This document shows, piece after piece, positions 49,720 to 63,567 of a DNA stretch of 64,000 nt. The first letter of the stretch is position 1; every line of letters starts with the position of its first letter. A model generated the notes under the pieces. That model saw nothing but the letters and a program-made list of their open reading frames with translations. It searched no databases and had not been told where the DNA came from. The DNA is from Pyronema omphalodes (taxonomy: Eukaryota > Ascomycota > Pezizomycetes > Pezizales > Pyronemataceae), in NCBI GenBank assembly GCA_024516155.1, contig JAJJXM010000023.1, forward strand, positions 372,001 to 436,000. The letters run 5' to 3'. The position numbers and the translations under genes were made by a program.

Positions 49720-50440
49720 TATAGCCAGTTTACCGAGTAAAATCATAAACCAGGTAAACTGAACTGACAATTCACAGTTAGCTGGTGCAGTTTTGGTGTC
49801 CTGGATACACAGTTGGTTCAGTTTTGCGGGCCCCCATAGAACCAGGTAACTGCAGTGCGCTGATTAAACGGACTCGGTAAATACAAACCGGATTAACCGC
49901 ATCGGGAACCAGTGCATGCAGGAATAAATAATGTATTCAACCTCACCTGAACCCATCGGTGGCCGAGCCTGCCAGTATCTCAGCCCTCCTTAATCCACCA
50001 GTTTCTGGTAACCAGGTTTCCCATCAGTTGCCGCGATGACTGCCGTCTGAGCTGCTGTTTTCCGAATGCAAGCGGATCGTTATATCGGACCGCCATTCAA
50101 TGCAAGCAGATACTCTGGAAGTCATTGAGGGGCTCAAGAGCTTCAATCTTAGGCGTCAGTTATGATTTCTGGGGACCAGATTAGGATAGAAAGTTTTTAT
50201 GTATGCACTGAATAATATTTATTGCCCCTTCATAAACCAGTTCCTCTGGACAAACCAGTTTTGGCAGTTTTAAACAGTTCACCTGGTTTGCCAAGCCTTG
50301 CATTCAGTTAACTGTTTTTCGCAGTTTAACCAGTTTATATTACTGACAGTAAACTGAACTGGGTCGCCGTACAGTTCTCATATTCCAACAGTCCGTACAG
50401 TCCGTTTTGGTCGTCATTTTGAACTGGTTTGTACGACTGG
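49720..50440. repeat. Tract dense in CAGTT/AACTG words
   Basis: About 25 copies of CAGTT or its complement AACTG occur in roughly 720 bp, often as ACCAGTTT, AAACTGAACTG or GTTAACTG. Spacing is irregular and both orientations occur, so it is not a simple tandem repeat. The nature is unknown. Confidence 0.7.
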
Positions 50441-51713
50441 GAGGTCTGGAGAAACCTTAGGGAACTCTAGGAGCTTATCAATAAAGCTAAAAACACCTAA
50501 CTCCAATAACAAGCTCCAATCTTTTAAGATGGTATAATTGCTACATAGTACATCCAAATGAGATTTTTGAAAACGTCAAAGTTCAAACAAAGCAGCAGCT
50601 GAATGTGTTGATTAGCTACCATAGATATTGATGGAGACCAACTGGTCGTCTCTCCTGTATATATTATGTAATATTTGATATTTGTTTTTTTCGATTTCGA
50701 GGTTAAGAAGTTTAATGGTGTTTTAATCGGTTACTGGTGTGCTTTAGGTATTCGCAGGGTAATGATGCATCATGTTATATCACTCGTTACAGATGTCGGA
50801 ATATGAAGTCATATAAATAGATTAGTATTATTTTTGATGATGGTGGTGTTTATTAGATATCTGGAAGAAATCAAAAAATTCCTGGTTATAGATATCTCAT
50901 GATCTTGACAGTTCTACGAATTCTCGGTATCCATCCCAAGAAGCCACAAGATTTTCAATGTTATAGCGGGCGAACAGGGCCCAGGGACCCACCGATGAGA
51001 CGGATCAGAAAGGCAGCAAGAGGAGAAGAGGGGAGGCTACATCCCAAAACACGCAAGAGCGCTCTGGGGCGCACCCAGTGGGTACGGAGTATCTCCCGTA
51101 TTCCAACACTGTATTATAACGTAACACCCGCCATAACCCTACGGTTACATGCGTGGATGAGAAATAAATAAATAAAAAAATTAATGTTACAGCAGTACGT
51201 CCAGAGACCCAGCAGCCCAGAGATCCAACAACCCAGAAGTCCAAGCTCCAAGCTTCATCCATCCATCCCATCCCAAAACGCAATCTCACGAATCGTCAAA
51301 GCACAAATCCATTTTCCTACTAATCCGCACGTGTTCCTTAGTAACTAATTGAACTTAAGTCAAGTCATTATTACTCGTTAGGGTACTTTAGCTTGGAGCT
51401 TATATATACAGGCTTATATGTAAGCACTGACGGCTTGGTATGTATGTATGGATATAAGCACTGACTCGTAGAACCTACAATGGCCAACCTACAACGTGGA
51501 TCCATTTATCTGATATGTTTTATTTTTTATGTTTTTGGTTCCAATGTTTAATATCATTACCGGTGGTGCCTGTGGTTCCGGTATGACAGATATAGTTCTG
51601 TGGTTAGTCAAGACATTATAATTATTACTATTACGCCACATAGGTCATTCAAACCCCGTGGTTCAAGGTTCCCTATCCACTGTCCGTATAGTACAGAACT
51701 GGTCACGAGGGTT

Positions 51714-51732
51714 GGGGGGGGGGGGGGGGGGG
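51714..51732. repeat. 19-G homopolymer
   Basis: An uninterrupted G run in gene-free DNA, about the same length as the runs at 18877 and 59005. Confidence 0.85.
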
Positions 51733-54700
51733 TGTGTCAAAAATAAAAAATAAATACAAAAAAAAATTATAAAAAATTAAATCTGCAAAGAGGATATCCG
51801 ACCCCGCTCATGCTTGATCCGCCACGGGTTCTCGCATATCTGACGTAGGTACATACGTTTTGGTTTTTTGGTGCCTTTTTTTTTTAAAAAAAAGGGAAGG
51901 GTCCGAGAGTTGCTGGTCGAGGGCTTATACATATGTATAGATGAGCTTGAGCCACCGGTGGATACTGGACTTATGAGTGAGGTCATTCAAGCGGGAATGA
52001 TCTCCGCCGCTATCGGCTCTGTGGCTCGGTCATTAGATGTCACTGCGTCACTACGCTCGGTTTGATGGTTTACATAGAAGAGACGGATGGGACACTGACT
52101 GTAGACAGATTATTATATAAGATTATTATATACGTGTGTGTACATACAGTACAAGCGTTTAAATCTGGTGGCTCAAGATGGTTGTGGAAGTAACGTTGGT
52201 ATGGAAGATTTTCCGGAGGATGCACCACCGGGTGGTTGACTCACAGGTCACTCCAATCCACCAACTGCGGTGACAAGCCGTTGATTCCGGCTGGAGGTCC
52301 GGGGGGGGTGTCGGGAAATCACTTACCGCCGGTAATCTGAGCTTGAGCTTATATATGACGCCCGGCGGAGACGGATCCGAGACTTTTCGACTTGTTGATT
52401 TCTGAGATTTCATGAAGTCCGTGCGCGGAGGCGCTGAAAATTTTAGGTCGAATGATCGTCGTACCGATGTACGATGACAGCAGATATGACCGAGGTGTTT
52501 TTGAAGACGCTTTGACCCAAAAAATTTAAAGGATGAGATTTTTTGAAGGTTGACGTTGGACTTTGATGGCTGTCATTTCGCCGCTTTAACTTGTCGCACA
52601 TTTTGTTTTTTCCCCTTCAAGGGTTATGCAACGCCAAATTCATAAATATCAAGTTCCAAGATGGAATTTTGATATCTCAAGTGGCACGAAATACACTTTT
52701 TTCGTGGCGTTGTTTTATCAATCCTGGGCCATTCTGATATCATTCGTTTCATTCACTTGTTGGTTCCCAGGAAGATAAGTACTATCTCCAGCCAACAAGT
52801 TCTGTCATAAGTGCAAAAGAGAAAGAAAACATGTAACATGTAGAATCCAGTTCTCTTTGTTTACTGGATCATGCTATGTGTTACAGATTGAAAACAATCT
52901 CGTGACTTTTCTGATATTACCTGTTAGCTGTGGTATGGTAGGTATGATATTGACATGGATACCAAGCGTCGGATACGTACACGGTCTTTAATTCGAAGAC
53001 GACAGATCGAATTCAAGATATGTACTCTACAGTGACTAAATATTTAGACGATCTCAGAGGATGTAATGTGCAAGCCTTGCAGCCTTGTCCGGATTGCTAA
53101 AAGCAGTAAAGAGAGCGAGCTGAGAGCCGGGCAGGCTTCGTTTGGTTACCCTAGGGTTACCCACACAGTTCACCCTTTGTACGCTAGACTGGAGAAAAGT
53201 GTCGATTCTCTTTCACGCACGGCGACCTTAAACTCGCGATTGGTGGGGACCATGTGCGTTGCTTGCCTTGATGTTGCCTGCGTACCTCGTACTGCGCACC
53301 CCTCACATAAATTTTCGCGATATTATGCACAGCCTTCGGCATTACACATTTCACACCGCAATCCATCGCGTTTGAGGTTCACCATGTAAATGCTTCACTC
53401 CGACATAAATAAAACCAATACCGGAGGTCGATGGCACATATAAGCGTAAGGTGAGCTCAGCACATAAAGCTTCCAGTGGTTCTGAATGATCCAAACGTAA
53501 GGATGAGATGAGGTAAGTCCGACACGATCCGATATGGTCCGACAATACATAAAAGCCTATAGAGCATTCATAGGCTTCCTTATGCTGTGAGTGGCGAGGG
53601 GACGAAGTCGAAGGCGAAGGCCGCGTAGGATGTTTTGACCAACAGGAACCTGTTTCTTTGTTCTGCGCACACATACCCCCCGATCGCCCCGATGCAAGCC
53701 GAAATCTGGGATTTGAAATACACGGAAGGATAGGAATTCAAAGTACTCCAACCCACGGTGCGCAGCCGGTGTAACTCGAATCTTCAAAGCGACACAAAAT
53801 ACCTGGCCAGATGAAACGGTGCTCAATTGCGGGATCGGGTCCGATATATGCATAATGGCTGGCTCATAAGGAAACTAGGCTCCTTTGATAGTCCGTAGCG
53901 AATTACCGATGATTAGACGCTGAAGAGGAGCATGATATGATCCTCCAGTCTTCTTAAATCCTTAAGGTTCAAGATCCGGTATCCGTACCTCTTGCCCGGG
54001 AAGTCGCCGGTCCACTTCGGTTGTCGGTCGAGGTATCAATAAGGCTTGAAAAGGTCCGCAAGGTTCGAACGTTAGACAAATTCGAATAGGAAGCTATAGA
54101 TAAGAGTTGGCCCACTTCCATTGATGAAGCGCGCGGCTTGCGGATAACCAGGGGCAGTTGGAGTAAATCTTTAAAGCAAATCTTCTCGAGTAGATAAAGT
54201 GGAGACACGTCCACCGTTGAAGTTCCAATCCGAATCCTGTGAGTCCTGAGAAGGCTAGGATAGAGGGAAGGGAAGCCAGGCACCTCCGTAGTCTAGATCA
54301 GAGAGTAGCACACACTTGGGTAGCTGCGGATCTATCCGTGTAACCCTGGGTTTTTCGGTGAGATGTTCCAGAACCTCTACACCTCTAGAGTTCCACCGGG
54401 CCGAAAATCAGACCACAAAGCCATGTGGAATTCCTCGGAGGACATGCCAAGATATGAAGGTCGACTAAGGATCTCAACCACTGCATCACGGAACAACAGT
54501 AGGGTTAGCAATCCGTCTAAAATGCCAGGGCTTCGGTAAATGGATAGGCTTCATACCTTAGGCCATGGTTAGTTGTGTCTGTAGGATCTTAGAAGAATGG
54601 CTGGTCAGTACGTAGTTAGTAAGGTATCGTGAATTTCACGGGCCGCTTCAAAGTGATAGGGATATCCAACGCAGCTAGATTAGAGCTCGCTTGTCCGTAG

Positions 54701-57700
54701 CAGTGGCTTCTGTTTCTCGGGGCCAAGTGGGGGGCGTGGGGTGGGCAATATGTAGGCGGAGGTGGAGGTTGGAGATCATCGAAAACGTACCACCTCATAG
54801 AGGTTCGGAGGAGTAAATTATGCAGGGTCTTTGCCAAGACCTTCCCGCAATGGCGACCTCATACAATCCAAAGCATCTAGAATATCGCTATGGAAGATCT
54901 AGAGCCCGCTTATTTATCAATTGTCTTGAATTGCCATTTCTACTCTATGGTGGGAAAGGGTCGAGTGTAGGTTTTCGGTGCCTTCTCGGTACCTTCTTGG
55001 TGCCGAGGTGGGGTAAAATGAGAGACCGGATCATGTCAAAACATGAATAGCTCACAATGCCACTGTAACCCAACCTTGGTTGGATATCAGGTGACGTAAT
55101 TGATCGTGAAGTTCTTCAAGATGGACTTCACATGTAAGTTCACATGCTGCTCTGTATATATGATGTTAAGAAGTTTCAATTTTCTTCTGTTTGTTTTCTT
55201 CTGTTTGTTCAAATGTGAAATTACTGAAGATGTTGGTGATATGCCCTTGAGCTGACGTTCATCAAAACTTTCTTCATCCCAAGCTTACATCCAAAGCCTA
55301 CCTGAGTGCATATCCTGACATGAATCCTTTATATCTCGGGTCTTCAGCTCGCTAATGTATGTAATAAGCGCGGCCTATCCAATCGAAAATATCTTCAGAA
55401 TGTGCACAGTGCGCATGTCTCGGATATCAATAATCATACGTACACAGCACATCAAAAACCTGAGGTCAGCGTAATTGTCGCAATATTGTGCTCAGTCAGC
55501 CTTCATAGCCCATCGATTCTATATAAAGTAGCACCCCGCATCTCTCATACACATCCGTTTCATTCGCTATAGAAAAAAGCCGCATAGTTGCGCACTGCGG
55601 GGTATGTTGTTGCAAAGCAAGTTACACGAACCCCTAGTAGTACCTAGGGACTTTACAATTAATTAACCGGAGGCGAGAAGGAGACCCGCTTCAGCTTGTG
55701 AACCTCTACTGATTTCCCTAATATCCATCTTTACCTTTCCATTGGTGAAGTCAAAAAATATTTCAACCTAATATGTAACTTTAAGGCAACCGGGACGGGC
55801 TGGCTGTTGAAGTATTGGCTCCAATTAGAGGCCGATATGAGGGTATAGGGAGAAGTTGATATGCTTTGCGCCGTGGATGACAGGATGACAGGTGTGTAGA
55901 AGGAATACACATGCTGCGATAGCGGTATGTAAGAACTCTCACGGCCCGCAAAAGTTTAAACCTTGATCTAGCTGTTTCTTTTAGGTAAATGGTATAGCTA
56001 GGGAATCTCAACCTACCGAATTATCATCCCGATGAAAAGCGCTTTCGCCCCCAAAAGTACATATGATTTCTTAAAGCAATCCTATAATACAGTTGCTTAC
56101 CCGCAGATATCAGTCGTGACCGACCTGGCCATAATGATTAGATAAACGAATTATATTACGGTCATCTTAAGATCAAGGCAATTATCTGTCTTGATTATAT
56201 AACCTCAGATGACCGCTGTGGAACACACATATTCCGGATCGGGATGAAGCTCATCCAACAGTCTTTCAGCACTAATCCAGGGTTATGGACAGCCATCCAT
56301 TGGTTATACGATGCCTTACCAAGTGCGCTAAGAAGGCCCAACCGGTCACGACTGATATCTGCGAGTGAAATCCAGGACTTGTTATACCCTGGCTGAAGTT
56401 TCAGTAGCCGTAACATGTAAGGAAAAAGTTACGATGAACCAACCGGCTTTCTAACCATCCTGTACCCTAGTCATGAACATGAATTTTCATTGGATCCCTT
56501 GGATTACACATTCCCTTACTGTTTCCTGTATTTCTGGGATGAATTTTGGAGTGGTGAATCTACAGTTTCCAGGGCTAGGGGTCTAGTCATGCTATGCTAG
56601 CTATGCTCCCTTATGCAACCGCAGCCCTAGCGCCTCAGCCAGGCTGTCAAGCGTGATGAGTATTCGATTCTTTTACCCTAGGGAGTAGTATTGTACCATG
56701 TATGCTTTATTTTCTTCGTTGTTCCTGCGTAAGCTGGATTTCCTTAGATTTTGATCCATGCCAGCGAGTTTTGAGGACTTCTCGGAGTCATAAAAAAATT
56801 ACAAAACAAACTCCATAGGGATTTGAAGAGCTAAAACGCCCCGACGAACTTTCCATGCCATACAGTAAAATATGGCGCTATACTATGCCGCCCAACCCTC
56901 GGAGGTGACGATGCATCATCCGTGGCAGACCCTTGCAGACCGTGGCAGACGCTGGCGAAGATCCTTCTGCAGTGTGCAGTGGAGTTTCCCATTGAATTTC
57001 TCAATCATACGTAATTTGTTACTTACCCCATAACAGAACACGCGCAAGAGATGGCCTGTTTTTTTTTCTAGACCATGCAACTGGAAGACAGTAGTCTACC
57101 ACTTCATCGAACCCTTTCCCTTCACCGTTAAACTTCTGCCGAACTTATGCTAGGTGAACCGTGCTCTGCTTCTTCCTTCGAAGAACCAAGGGACGAAAGA
57201 AGTCTTCGGTTCGAGGAATCTAGTAGGAATTGGCTAGAAGCATAGGTTTTAGCCCGTACCCGGCTCATGCATGGTGAGCTGTTCACAGGTCCAACAACTT
57301 ATGAGCCACAACAACAGGCGCAGTATCATCACCTATAGACCAGCACATCGGTTAACAACAACGAGACGAAAATCACCACGGGGATTATGAGATGATTATG
57401 ATGATGAAAGGGGGATGATGATGGAGAGAACGAGCAAAATGCAAACGAATGCAACCATGAGGTGAAACTATGGATGGTGATTTGTGTCTTGAGAATTTTT
57501 TTTTGGAACTCATGATGAGATTGTGGGGTTAACGCTGTTGCAGCCTGATCAACTAGTAGATGAAAATCAATAAAAAGAAGGCTGAGGAGGAGGACATACA
57601 TTTTTCGACATGGAGATTAGAGATTTACGACCGAGGTATCATGTTGTACATACCTCTAGATACGTCGGACAGGACTTCACTTTGGGTATTGTTCTCCTTT

Positions 57701-58538
57701 GCATTGATGCATTAATTTAATAGCCCCGAGATTGTTTTGCCTTTCTATAATGCTTCAATGAATTCGATTCCATAACCCGGTGGATCGTTATTTCCATCGA
57801 ATTACCGCATCATAAAACCAAATTGAAACGGCGCCGCATGCGGAATAGAAGGAAAATCCCCATGATTCCCACTGCTCCCATTTGACTCTCAGTCGGTTCC
57901 TAGTCAGCTCCCATCCAGTCCCCCAGTCTGTGCCTAGTTCATTCCCTTTCGGTTCAGAACCTGCCTCATGCAGTAACATCCTCTTTGATGAGCCACAACA
58001 TCTGTCTCAAAAAGGTATTTGGACGCTAAAAATAGGTTGGTTCCATGGGTAAACTAACCTTGTCTGACCTGACCATACTCTAGGGATAGGATATTGGAAC
58101 TGGGGCAATATTCCAGCCGCCAGCCGAAGGATGCTTCGGAGTTTAAGGTCTTGGTCGGTTGTTCAGGTCTTCGAGTTGGTCGGAGTCTTTTGGTAAAAAA
58201 GGCCTTTGATAGTTTGTGCACATTTGTTGCAGTTTCGCACTTTTTGGAAGTTCGTCGAGAGTCTTTTGATGGTGGCTAAGGGTCTCCCATCATTGACGAC
58301 CTGACAGAACCCCTTTCGGTTTGGATTGGGCGGAATGACTGGATGCGCATGCCAGACTACGGGGAACTAAACTCTACCGTCCCTCCAATGTCCGCCGGCC
58401 ACCGCAACCACCACGAGTGAAGTGTCTGGTGAAGAGGTGAATCTGTATGTAACTCGTCAGTTGAAAGCGAGCGGCAAGCAAGCGGTATCAAGCAGACAAG
58501 CAAGATGAATTTGTGGATTGATGGAGATGAAAGAACGT

Positions 58539-58626
58539 AGACAAGCAAGACGGATTTGTGAAATTGTAGGATGAAGGAATACAGACAAGCAAGACGGATT
58601 TGTGAAATTGTAGGATGAAGGAATAC
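58539..58626. repeat. 44-bp perfect duplication within GACAAGCAAGA repeats
   Basis: Two identical 44-bp units (58539-58582, 58583-58626) begin AGACAAGCAAGACGG. The AGACAAGCAAGA core recurs about ten times between 58490 and 58780 at irregular spacing. The minus-strand ORF here reads repeated LACLYSF and SCL text that follows from the repeat. Confidence 0.92.
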
Positions 58627-59004
58627 AGACAAGCAAGATGAATAGACAATCCAGTCAAGCAAGAAGGATTCATTGCTGGATGGGGACGAAGGAATACACA
58701 GACAAGCAAGAGGAATGGGGACAATCCAGACAAACAGGACGAATAGACAATCCAGACAAGCAAGACGAATAGACTCATCGTTCGCACAAGCACAAAGCAA
58801 GCCAACGAAATCCAGGCAGCCAACAAGAGATCTCTCTGCTGCTTGATCTCCACGTACTGCTGCTGCCACCAAGCTCTCCGTCTCCCCCAACCCAGGTGGA
58901 AGTGTCCCAAGCAGTCGAAGTGTACCCCCTCGTTCCAGCAATCGTCGCCCCTCCCCTCCTCCCCAGCCCTCCCTCCGCCTAAACCACCTGACTTGATTGC
59001 ACAT

Positions 59005-59024
59005 CCCCCCCCCCCCCCCCCCCC
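59005..59024. repeat. 20-C homopolymer
   Basis: An uninterrupted C run (20 G on the minus strand) about 1 kb upstream of the casein kinase 1 start. Confidence 0.85.
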
Positions 59025-60036
59025 TCAACCAACACCTCCCTCAAGTCCTCCGCCGCACCGTATACCTCCTCCCTCAACTGCTTCGAAGCAGCCCAAACCA
59101 ACCCAGCCAGATTTTTCCCTCGTCAGACAGAAAGAGAGGACGTCTCTTTCTCCAACACATTTCCAAAGATATCCACACCCGTTCTCTCTCTCAAACGCGT
59201 TCGATTTGCCGCCTCGACGCATTTTTTTTTCACCAACTCCTGCCCACGCCCTCCGCGTGAAAGTGAACGTGAGTGTCCTCCTTCAACGGTTGCCCCCAAG
59301 GTCGACCATCTCCCGCGGCCATAACCGCTTGTCTCCTCTCCCAGTCCCTCACAGCAGACTAGCTCCCTTATCCCTTCGCTCGACCCATACCACACCACAC
59401 CAAAACACAACCACCACCGTTTACCGCATCACGCCCGATCGACGCGTGAGAATTCTGCACCGATACCAAGCAAGTATGTACGCAATCATTCCCGTTACTC
59501 TTCGTAGATGCCGTCCCCCGCAAGAAGCCCGTACGTAGGGGTCCACAACGTCTCTGCCCTCTCCCAAGACCCTTTGTCATGGTGCTGTCTTGCGTCGGAC
59601 AGCGAGCAACCGAGTGGCTTGGCACGCTGGCAGTGAGAGGAGGGGGCTGAAGCACCCCGACCGTGGAAATGCGGCCCTGTTTTATCAGGCATCCGAGCGA
59701 AGCACGCATTGCCAGACCTCCACCTCCACCTCCAGCACATCACATCACTTCTCCACTTTGTCTACCTGCCAGCCTTGCTGTTGCTGTTGTCTTTGCACTA
59801 CAGTACTTGCACTTCAGCTGCAGTCCTCTCCCTTCTTGCCCTCCCTCGACTTCTTCCACGCTCCTTCCCGCGACTCTCTCTCTCTCTGTCTCTCTTCCTC
59901 TCTCTCAAAGGGACAGCTAACAGCTCGTCCTACATTTGTTCTCAAGAAAGAAATAATCACAAAGCTAACCTCTAATCCATCACCTTCAGCAATACAACTG
60001 ATTGAAATCCATTAATCAGCAAACATAACCGCAAAG

Positions 60037-61765
60037 ATGGCTACCATGGTACGACAGTCCTTCCTACCTCCTCCCCATCGAATCTTCTCACATGCCAACT
60101 TCACGACATGACAAAATCACGCTACATGCATCGTCACCCAGAGTTTGTTTCGGTCGATAGACTGCTGACATGCGTGTTTACAGGATTTGCGGGTCGGAAA
60201 CAAGTACAGAATCGGAAGGAAGATTGGAAGCGGTAGTTTCGGAGATATCTACCTTGGTGAGTTGGGATGGCTTTATTCTCCAACAGAATGGGTCGGCTGA
60301 CGGGTACATTAGGTACCAACATTATTTCTGGAGAAGAAATTGCTATCAAGCTCGAGTCAGTCAAGGCCAAGCACCCCCAGCTTGAATACGAGGCCCGTGT
60401 CTACAAGTCCCTCGCCGGTGGTGTCGGAATCCCCTTCGTACGCTGGTTCGGAACTGAATGCGACTACAATGCGATGGTCCTCGACCTTTTGGGACCCAGT
60501 TTGGAGGATTTGTTCAACTTTTGTAACAGAAAGTTCTCTTTGAAGACTGTGTTGCTTTTGGCCGATCAGTTGGTGCGTCAGAAACAAGGCTGTGGGGGGA
60601 CAATCTGCATACGTGGACTGTCCATGTCACACAAACCAGTACTGATTTGGCTCTACAGATTTCGCGTATCGAATACATCCACGCAAAGTCATTCATTCAC
60701 CGTGATATCAAGCCCGACAACTTCTTGATGGGTATCGGAAAGCGCGGAAACCAGGTCAACGTTATTGACTTTGGACTGGCCAAGAAGTACCGTGACCCCA
60801 AGACTCACTTCCATATTCCTTACAGAGAGAACAAGAACTTGACCGGAACTGCTCGTTATGCGTCAATTAACACTCACTTGGGTGTTGGTAAGGGCCCCTC
60901 CCAACTCCCAACACAAGCTTATGCAGATCCTGTGAATCCTTGGAAGATTTACGCTATGCGTCGTTTCGGTGACCGGTCTAACATCCAATGCAGAACAGTC
61001 CCGTCGTGATGATATGGAGTCTCTCGGATACGTCATGCTTTACTTCTGCCGTGGCTCCCTCCCTTGGCAGGGATTGAAGGCTGCGACAAAGAAGCAGAAG
61101 TACGACCGCATCATGGAGAAGAAGATGACCACTCCTACCGAGGTCCTTTGCCGCGGTTTCCCCAACGAGTTCGCCATCTACCTCAACTACACCCGCTCTC
61201 TCCGCTTCGACGATAAGCCCGACTACTCTTACCTCCGTAAGATTTTCCGCGATCTCTTTGTCAGAGAAGGATTCCAGTACGATTACGTTTTCGACTGGAC
61301 CGTCTACAAATACGTAAGTAATCCCTTCGGCCCCGCATTTTGATAGAATGTAGGTTGATCCCTTCCGTCAGCAGCAAAAGAATGCCCAAGCTATCGCCCA
61401 GGCTGCCGGCCAGCCCGGTGCTGAGGAGGAGGACAAAGATGCCAAGATGAGAACCCGTGCTGCCGGTCCCGGTCACCCTCAACAAGCTGCTCCCAAGCCT
61501 GGAGTTGTCCCTGGAACCCGCAGAAAGGTCGTGGAACAACGCGGTGGTATGGCCGACAATGTTCAGGGCATGAGCGGTTCCGATCGGATGTAAGGCGAAT
61601 AACCTCACCCCTAGCTGTTGTCTATCTAATTCTAATTTTCATAGGCTCCGATCGGCTTCCAAGGGAGGGGCGGCCCAGGGTAGTTTCCCTCCTGCTGGAA
61701 ACAGCTACCGTGTCAACAAACGCGATGATCAGGCTGGTGGCTCTGGCGCTCAGCAGTGGTACTGA
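60037..61765 (+). CDS. Casein kinase 1 (delta/epsilon, Hhp1/CkiA type)
   Basis: Seven exons (60037-60048, 60184-60256, 60313-60572, 60659-60887, 60994-61313, 61354-61589, 61645-61765) close in frame to 416 residues. The kinase domain shows the glycine loop GSGSFG (19-24), the ATP-binding lysine K41 in AIKLE, the HRDIKPDN catalytic loop (D131), IDFG (D152), and the CK1 signature [19 protein letters not shown] in place of APE. This Ser/Thr kinase acts on pre-phosphorylated substrates in membrane traffic, DNA repair, cell-cycle and clock control. The C-terminal tail after about 300 is Gln/Ala/Gly-rich and ends GGSGAQQWY; tails regulate activity in this family. The first exon encodes only MATM. 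A long CT-rich leader precedes the gene. Confidence 0.97.
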
Positions 61766-63567
61766 CTGAACGACAATGTTGTCAGCTCCACCAAACAATG
61801 GTGGGAAAAAATTGCTAAACTGTAAATGAACCCCGGGTGCAAAAACATATCATGAGTAGTCATCACTGGGCAATTTCCTAATCGTTGCCATTTTCTATTA
61901 CCGGAAGGGGAAGGTTGTTGTCAAGAAAAGGGATTCCACTACCTTCGTTTTTTTTTCTTCATTTTTTTTTCTTTTCAGTTTTGTTTAAGGAAGGGCGTTT
62001 GTGCAGTTCTCAGGTTTGTCGTTTTTTGTCTTGATCTACTTTGAATTTTCCTTTCGTATCCTCTATGCATCTCCAACAGCGAAGCTCAGCATCAACACCC
62101 GTTTTCAACTCTTTCGGCTGATCGGCGGTCTTCCACCCGGAACGTGGGTTAATTTTATTTCTGGAAGGTCTTCATCAATACAACGGGGCCACGGCATCGC
62201 TATTTTTTCGTTTACTACGCCACGGTCTCGACATCGGTCAACTAGCGGAGGGTTGCGTTCTGCGTTTTAACTTGGATCCCTCATTGCGAGGGAGGAGAGA
62301 CGCCATTTCCTTCGTCTCCCTAGATCATGTTTGTGTCTTTTTTCTGGACGGGCTCATGTCGCCTGGTGGGCACTTCCGGGGGGGTGGAGATACTGCACGG
62401 CCTTTCTGAATTTCCTTTTCTTCAGTTTTTTTTTTTGCGACAACCATTGGTAGTGGTTATTCTGTTGGATTCCTTGGCTTTTCCCTATCAATTTTTCACC
62501 GGTGTGAACTTTGATATTATTTTGTAGCAGCGCTCTTCGGGGTTCCCAAGGTCATTTATCATATCCTGTGTGGATGTGACTTTGCCTTGGTTTATTGTTG
62601 TTTTTTGTTTTGTTTTACCGTTGTCAGCATCCATTTGGTTTTTTCAGCTCTTTTTTTCTTTTTGTTTACTCTCTACTACTTACCCAATTGTGTTTTAACT
62701 GCTTTTATTGATTTGAGCTCCGTAAATCTTTACAGGTCTCATGTTGCTTGATTGTCGTTTCTTGTCTCTTTTGTGATCCTGACCGAGTTCCCCTCACTTC
62801 ATTCTTTTTTATGGGCTATGGTGGCTAGGTTGAGAGCCGCCTAGAATTTCCCTGGATGTTTTTTGTGGCATTACTGGAGGGCTCTGGAGTGGATGTAAAA
62901 CCCGGATGTTTGATGGGTTTTAATCGCTGGAAAGAGATGGATGATATAACATTCGTTCAAATTATTAAATACCCTGTAGTTTGCTATTTGGAAATGATGG
63001 AAAAGGGAAATTTTGGCCGACCGAGGGAAGAGAGACTGGATTGTTATCTAATGGAATCATTGTCTCTGTCTTATAAATATTGTGTGCAAAGTGACATTGG
63101 GAAAGAAGTGTCAGTAAACTGCCAGCTACATACCATCTTGCAATAAACTGTGATGTGGTGTGATGAACAGTGAAGTACAAGTGAACTGAGGACAGCTGTC
63201 AAATGATGCACCAGTTCTTACTTACCCTTTCAGTTCTGCTGTCGGCTCTCGATTCCGAAGAGCTTGATGCAGCTCCTCGCGTAACGCGTCAAGACGCCGG
63301 AATTACCCGCGCACAAGTGGATATGTAGCTGAGCTCCAAACCCCTGCTGCGGCTGTGACGGAGCCTTAGAGCTGCATCCCAGCTTGCTACATACTCTAGA
63401 CCGATAGTCCGATGCAACGTGCTCATGCACAGCTAGAGCACTCACCCAGATTCTTCCGTCGCGTGAATGTACTGCGGTTTACGACGTGATCCAAAGATAC
63501 GCCGAAGACACGGTCCGGAAATCGACACGATATCCCGAGCGAGCATCGTCCGAGATCAAACAAAAAG
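61766..63567. other. Intergenic region downstream of casein kinase 1
   Basis: T-rich DNA from 61940 to 62700 suits a long 3' UTR and transcription end zone. The remaining 0.9 kb contains short ORFs without domain text and the promoter of the gene at the right edge. Confidence 0.55.

Larger units (their letters stand above)
41906..60036. other. 18-kb gene-poor, repeat-rich region
   Basis: No convincing gene was found. In order it holds the aprataxin promoter (to about 42400), a 102-bp tandem repeat, a ~110-bp tandem repeat, one degenerate ORF near 45024, a 12-bp coding-like repeat at 46948, a 225-bp duplication at 48856/49131, a CAGTT/AACTG-dense tract (49720-50440), AT-rich unique DNA to 57.6 kb, GACAAGCAAGA repeats at 58.5 kb, and CT-rich DNA at 59000-60036 that is probably the leader of casein kinase 1. 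A GTATGT at 59474 may start an intron in that leader. Confidence 0.55.

Noticed and set aside
58357..59028. 223-codon minus-strand ORF with LACL/SCL repeats
   Set aside because: Explained by GACAAGCAAGA repeats and the C run; no initiation context or domain text.
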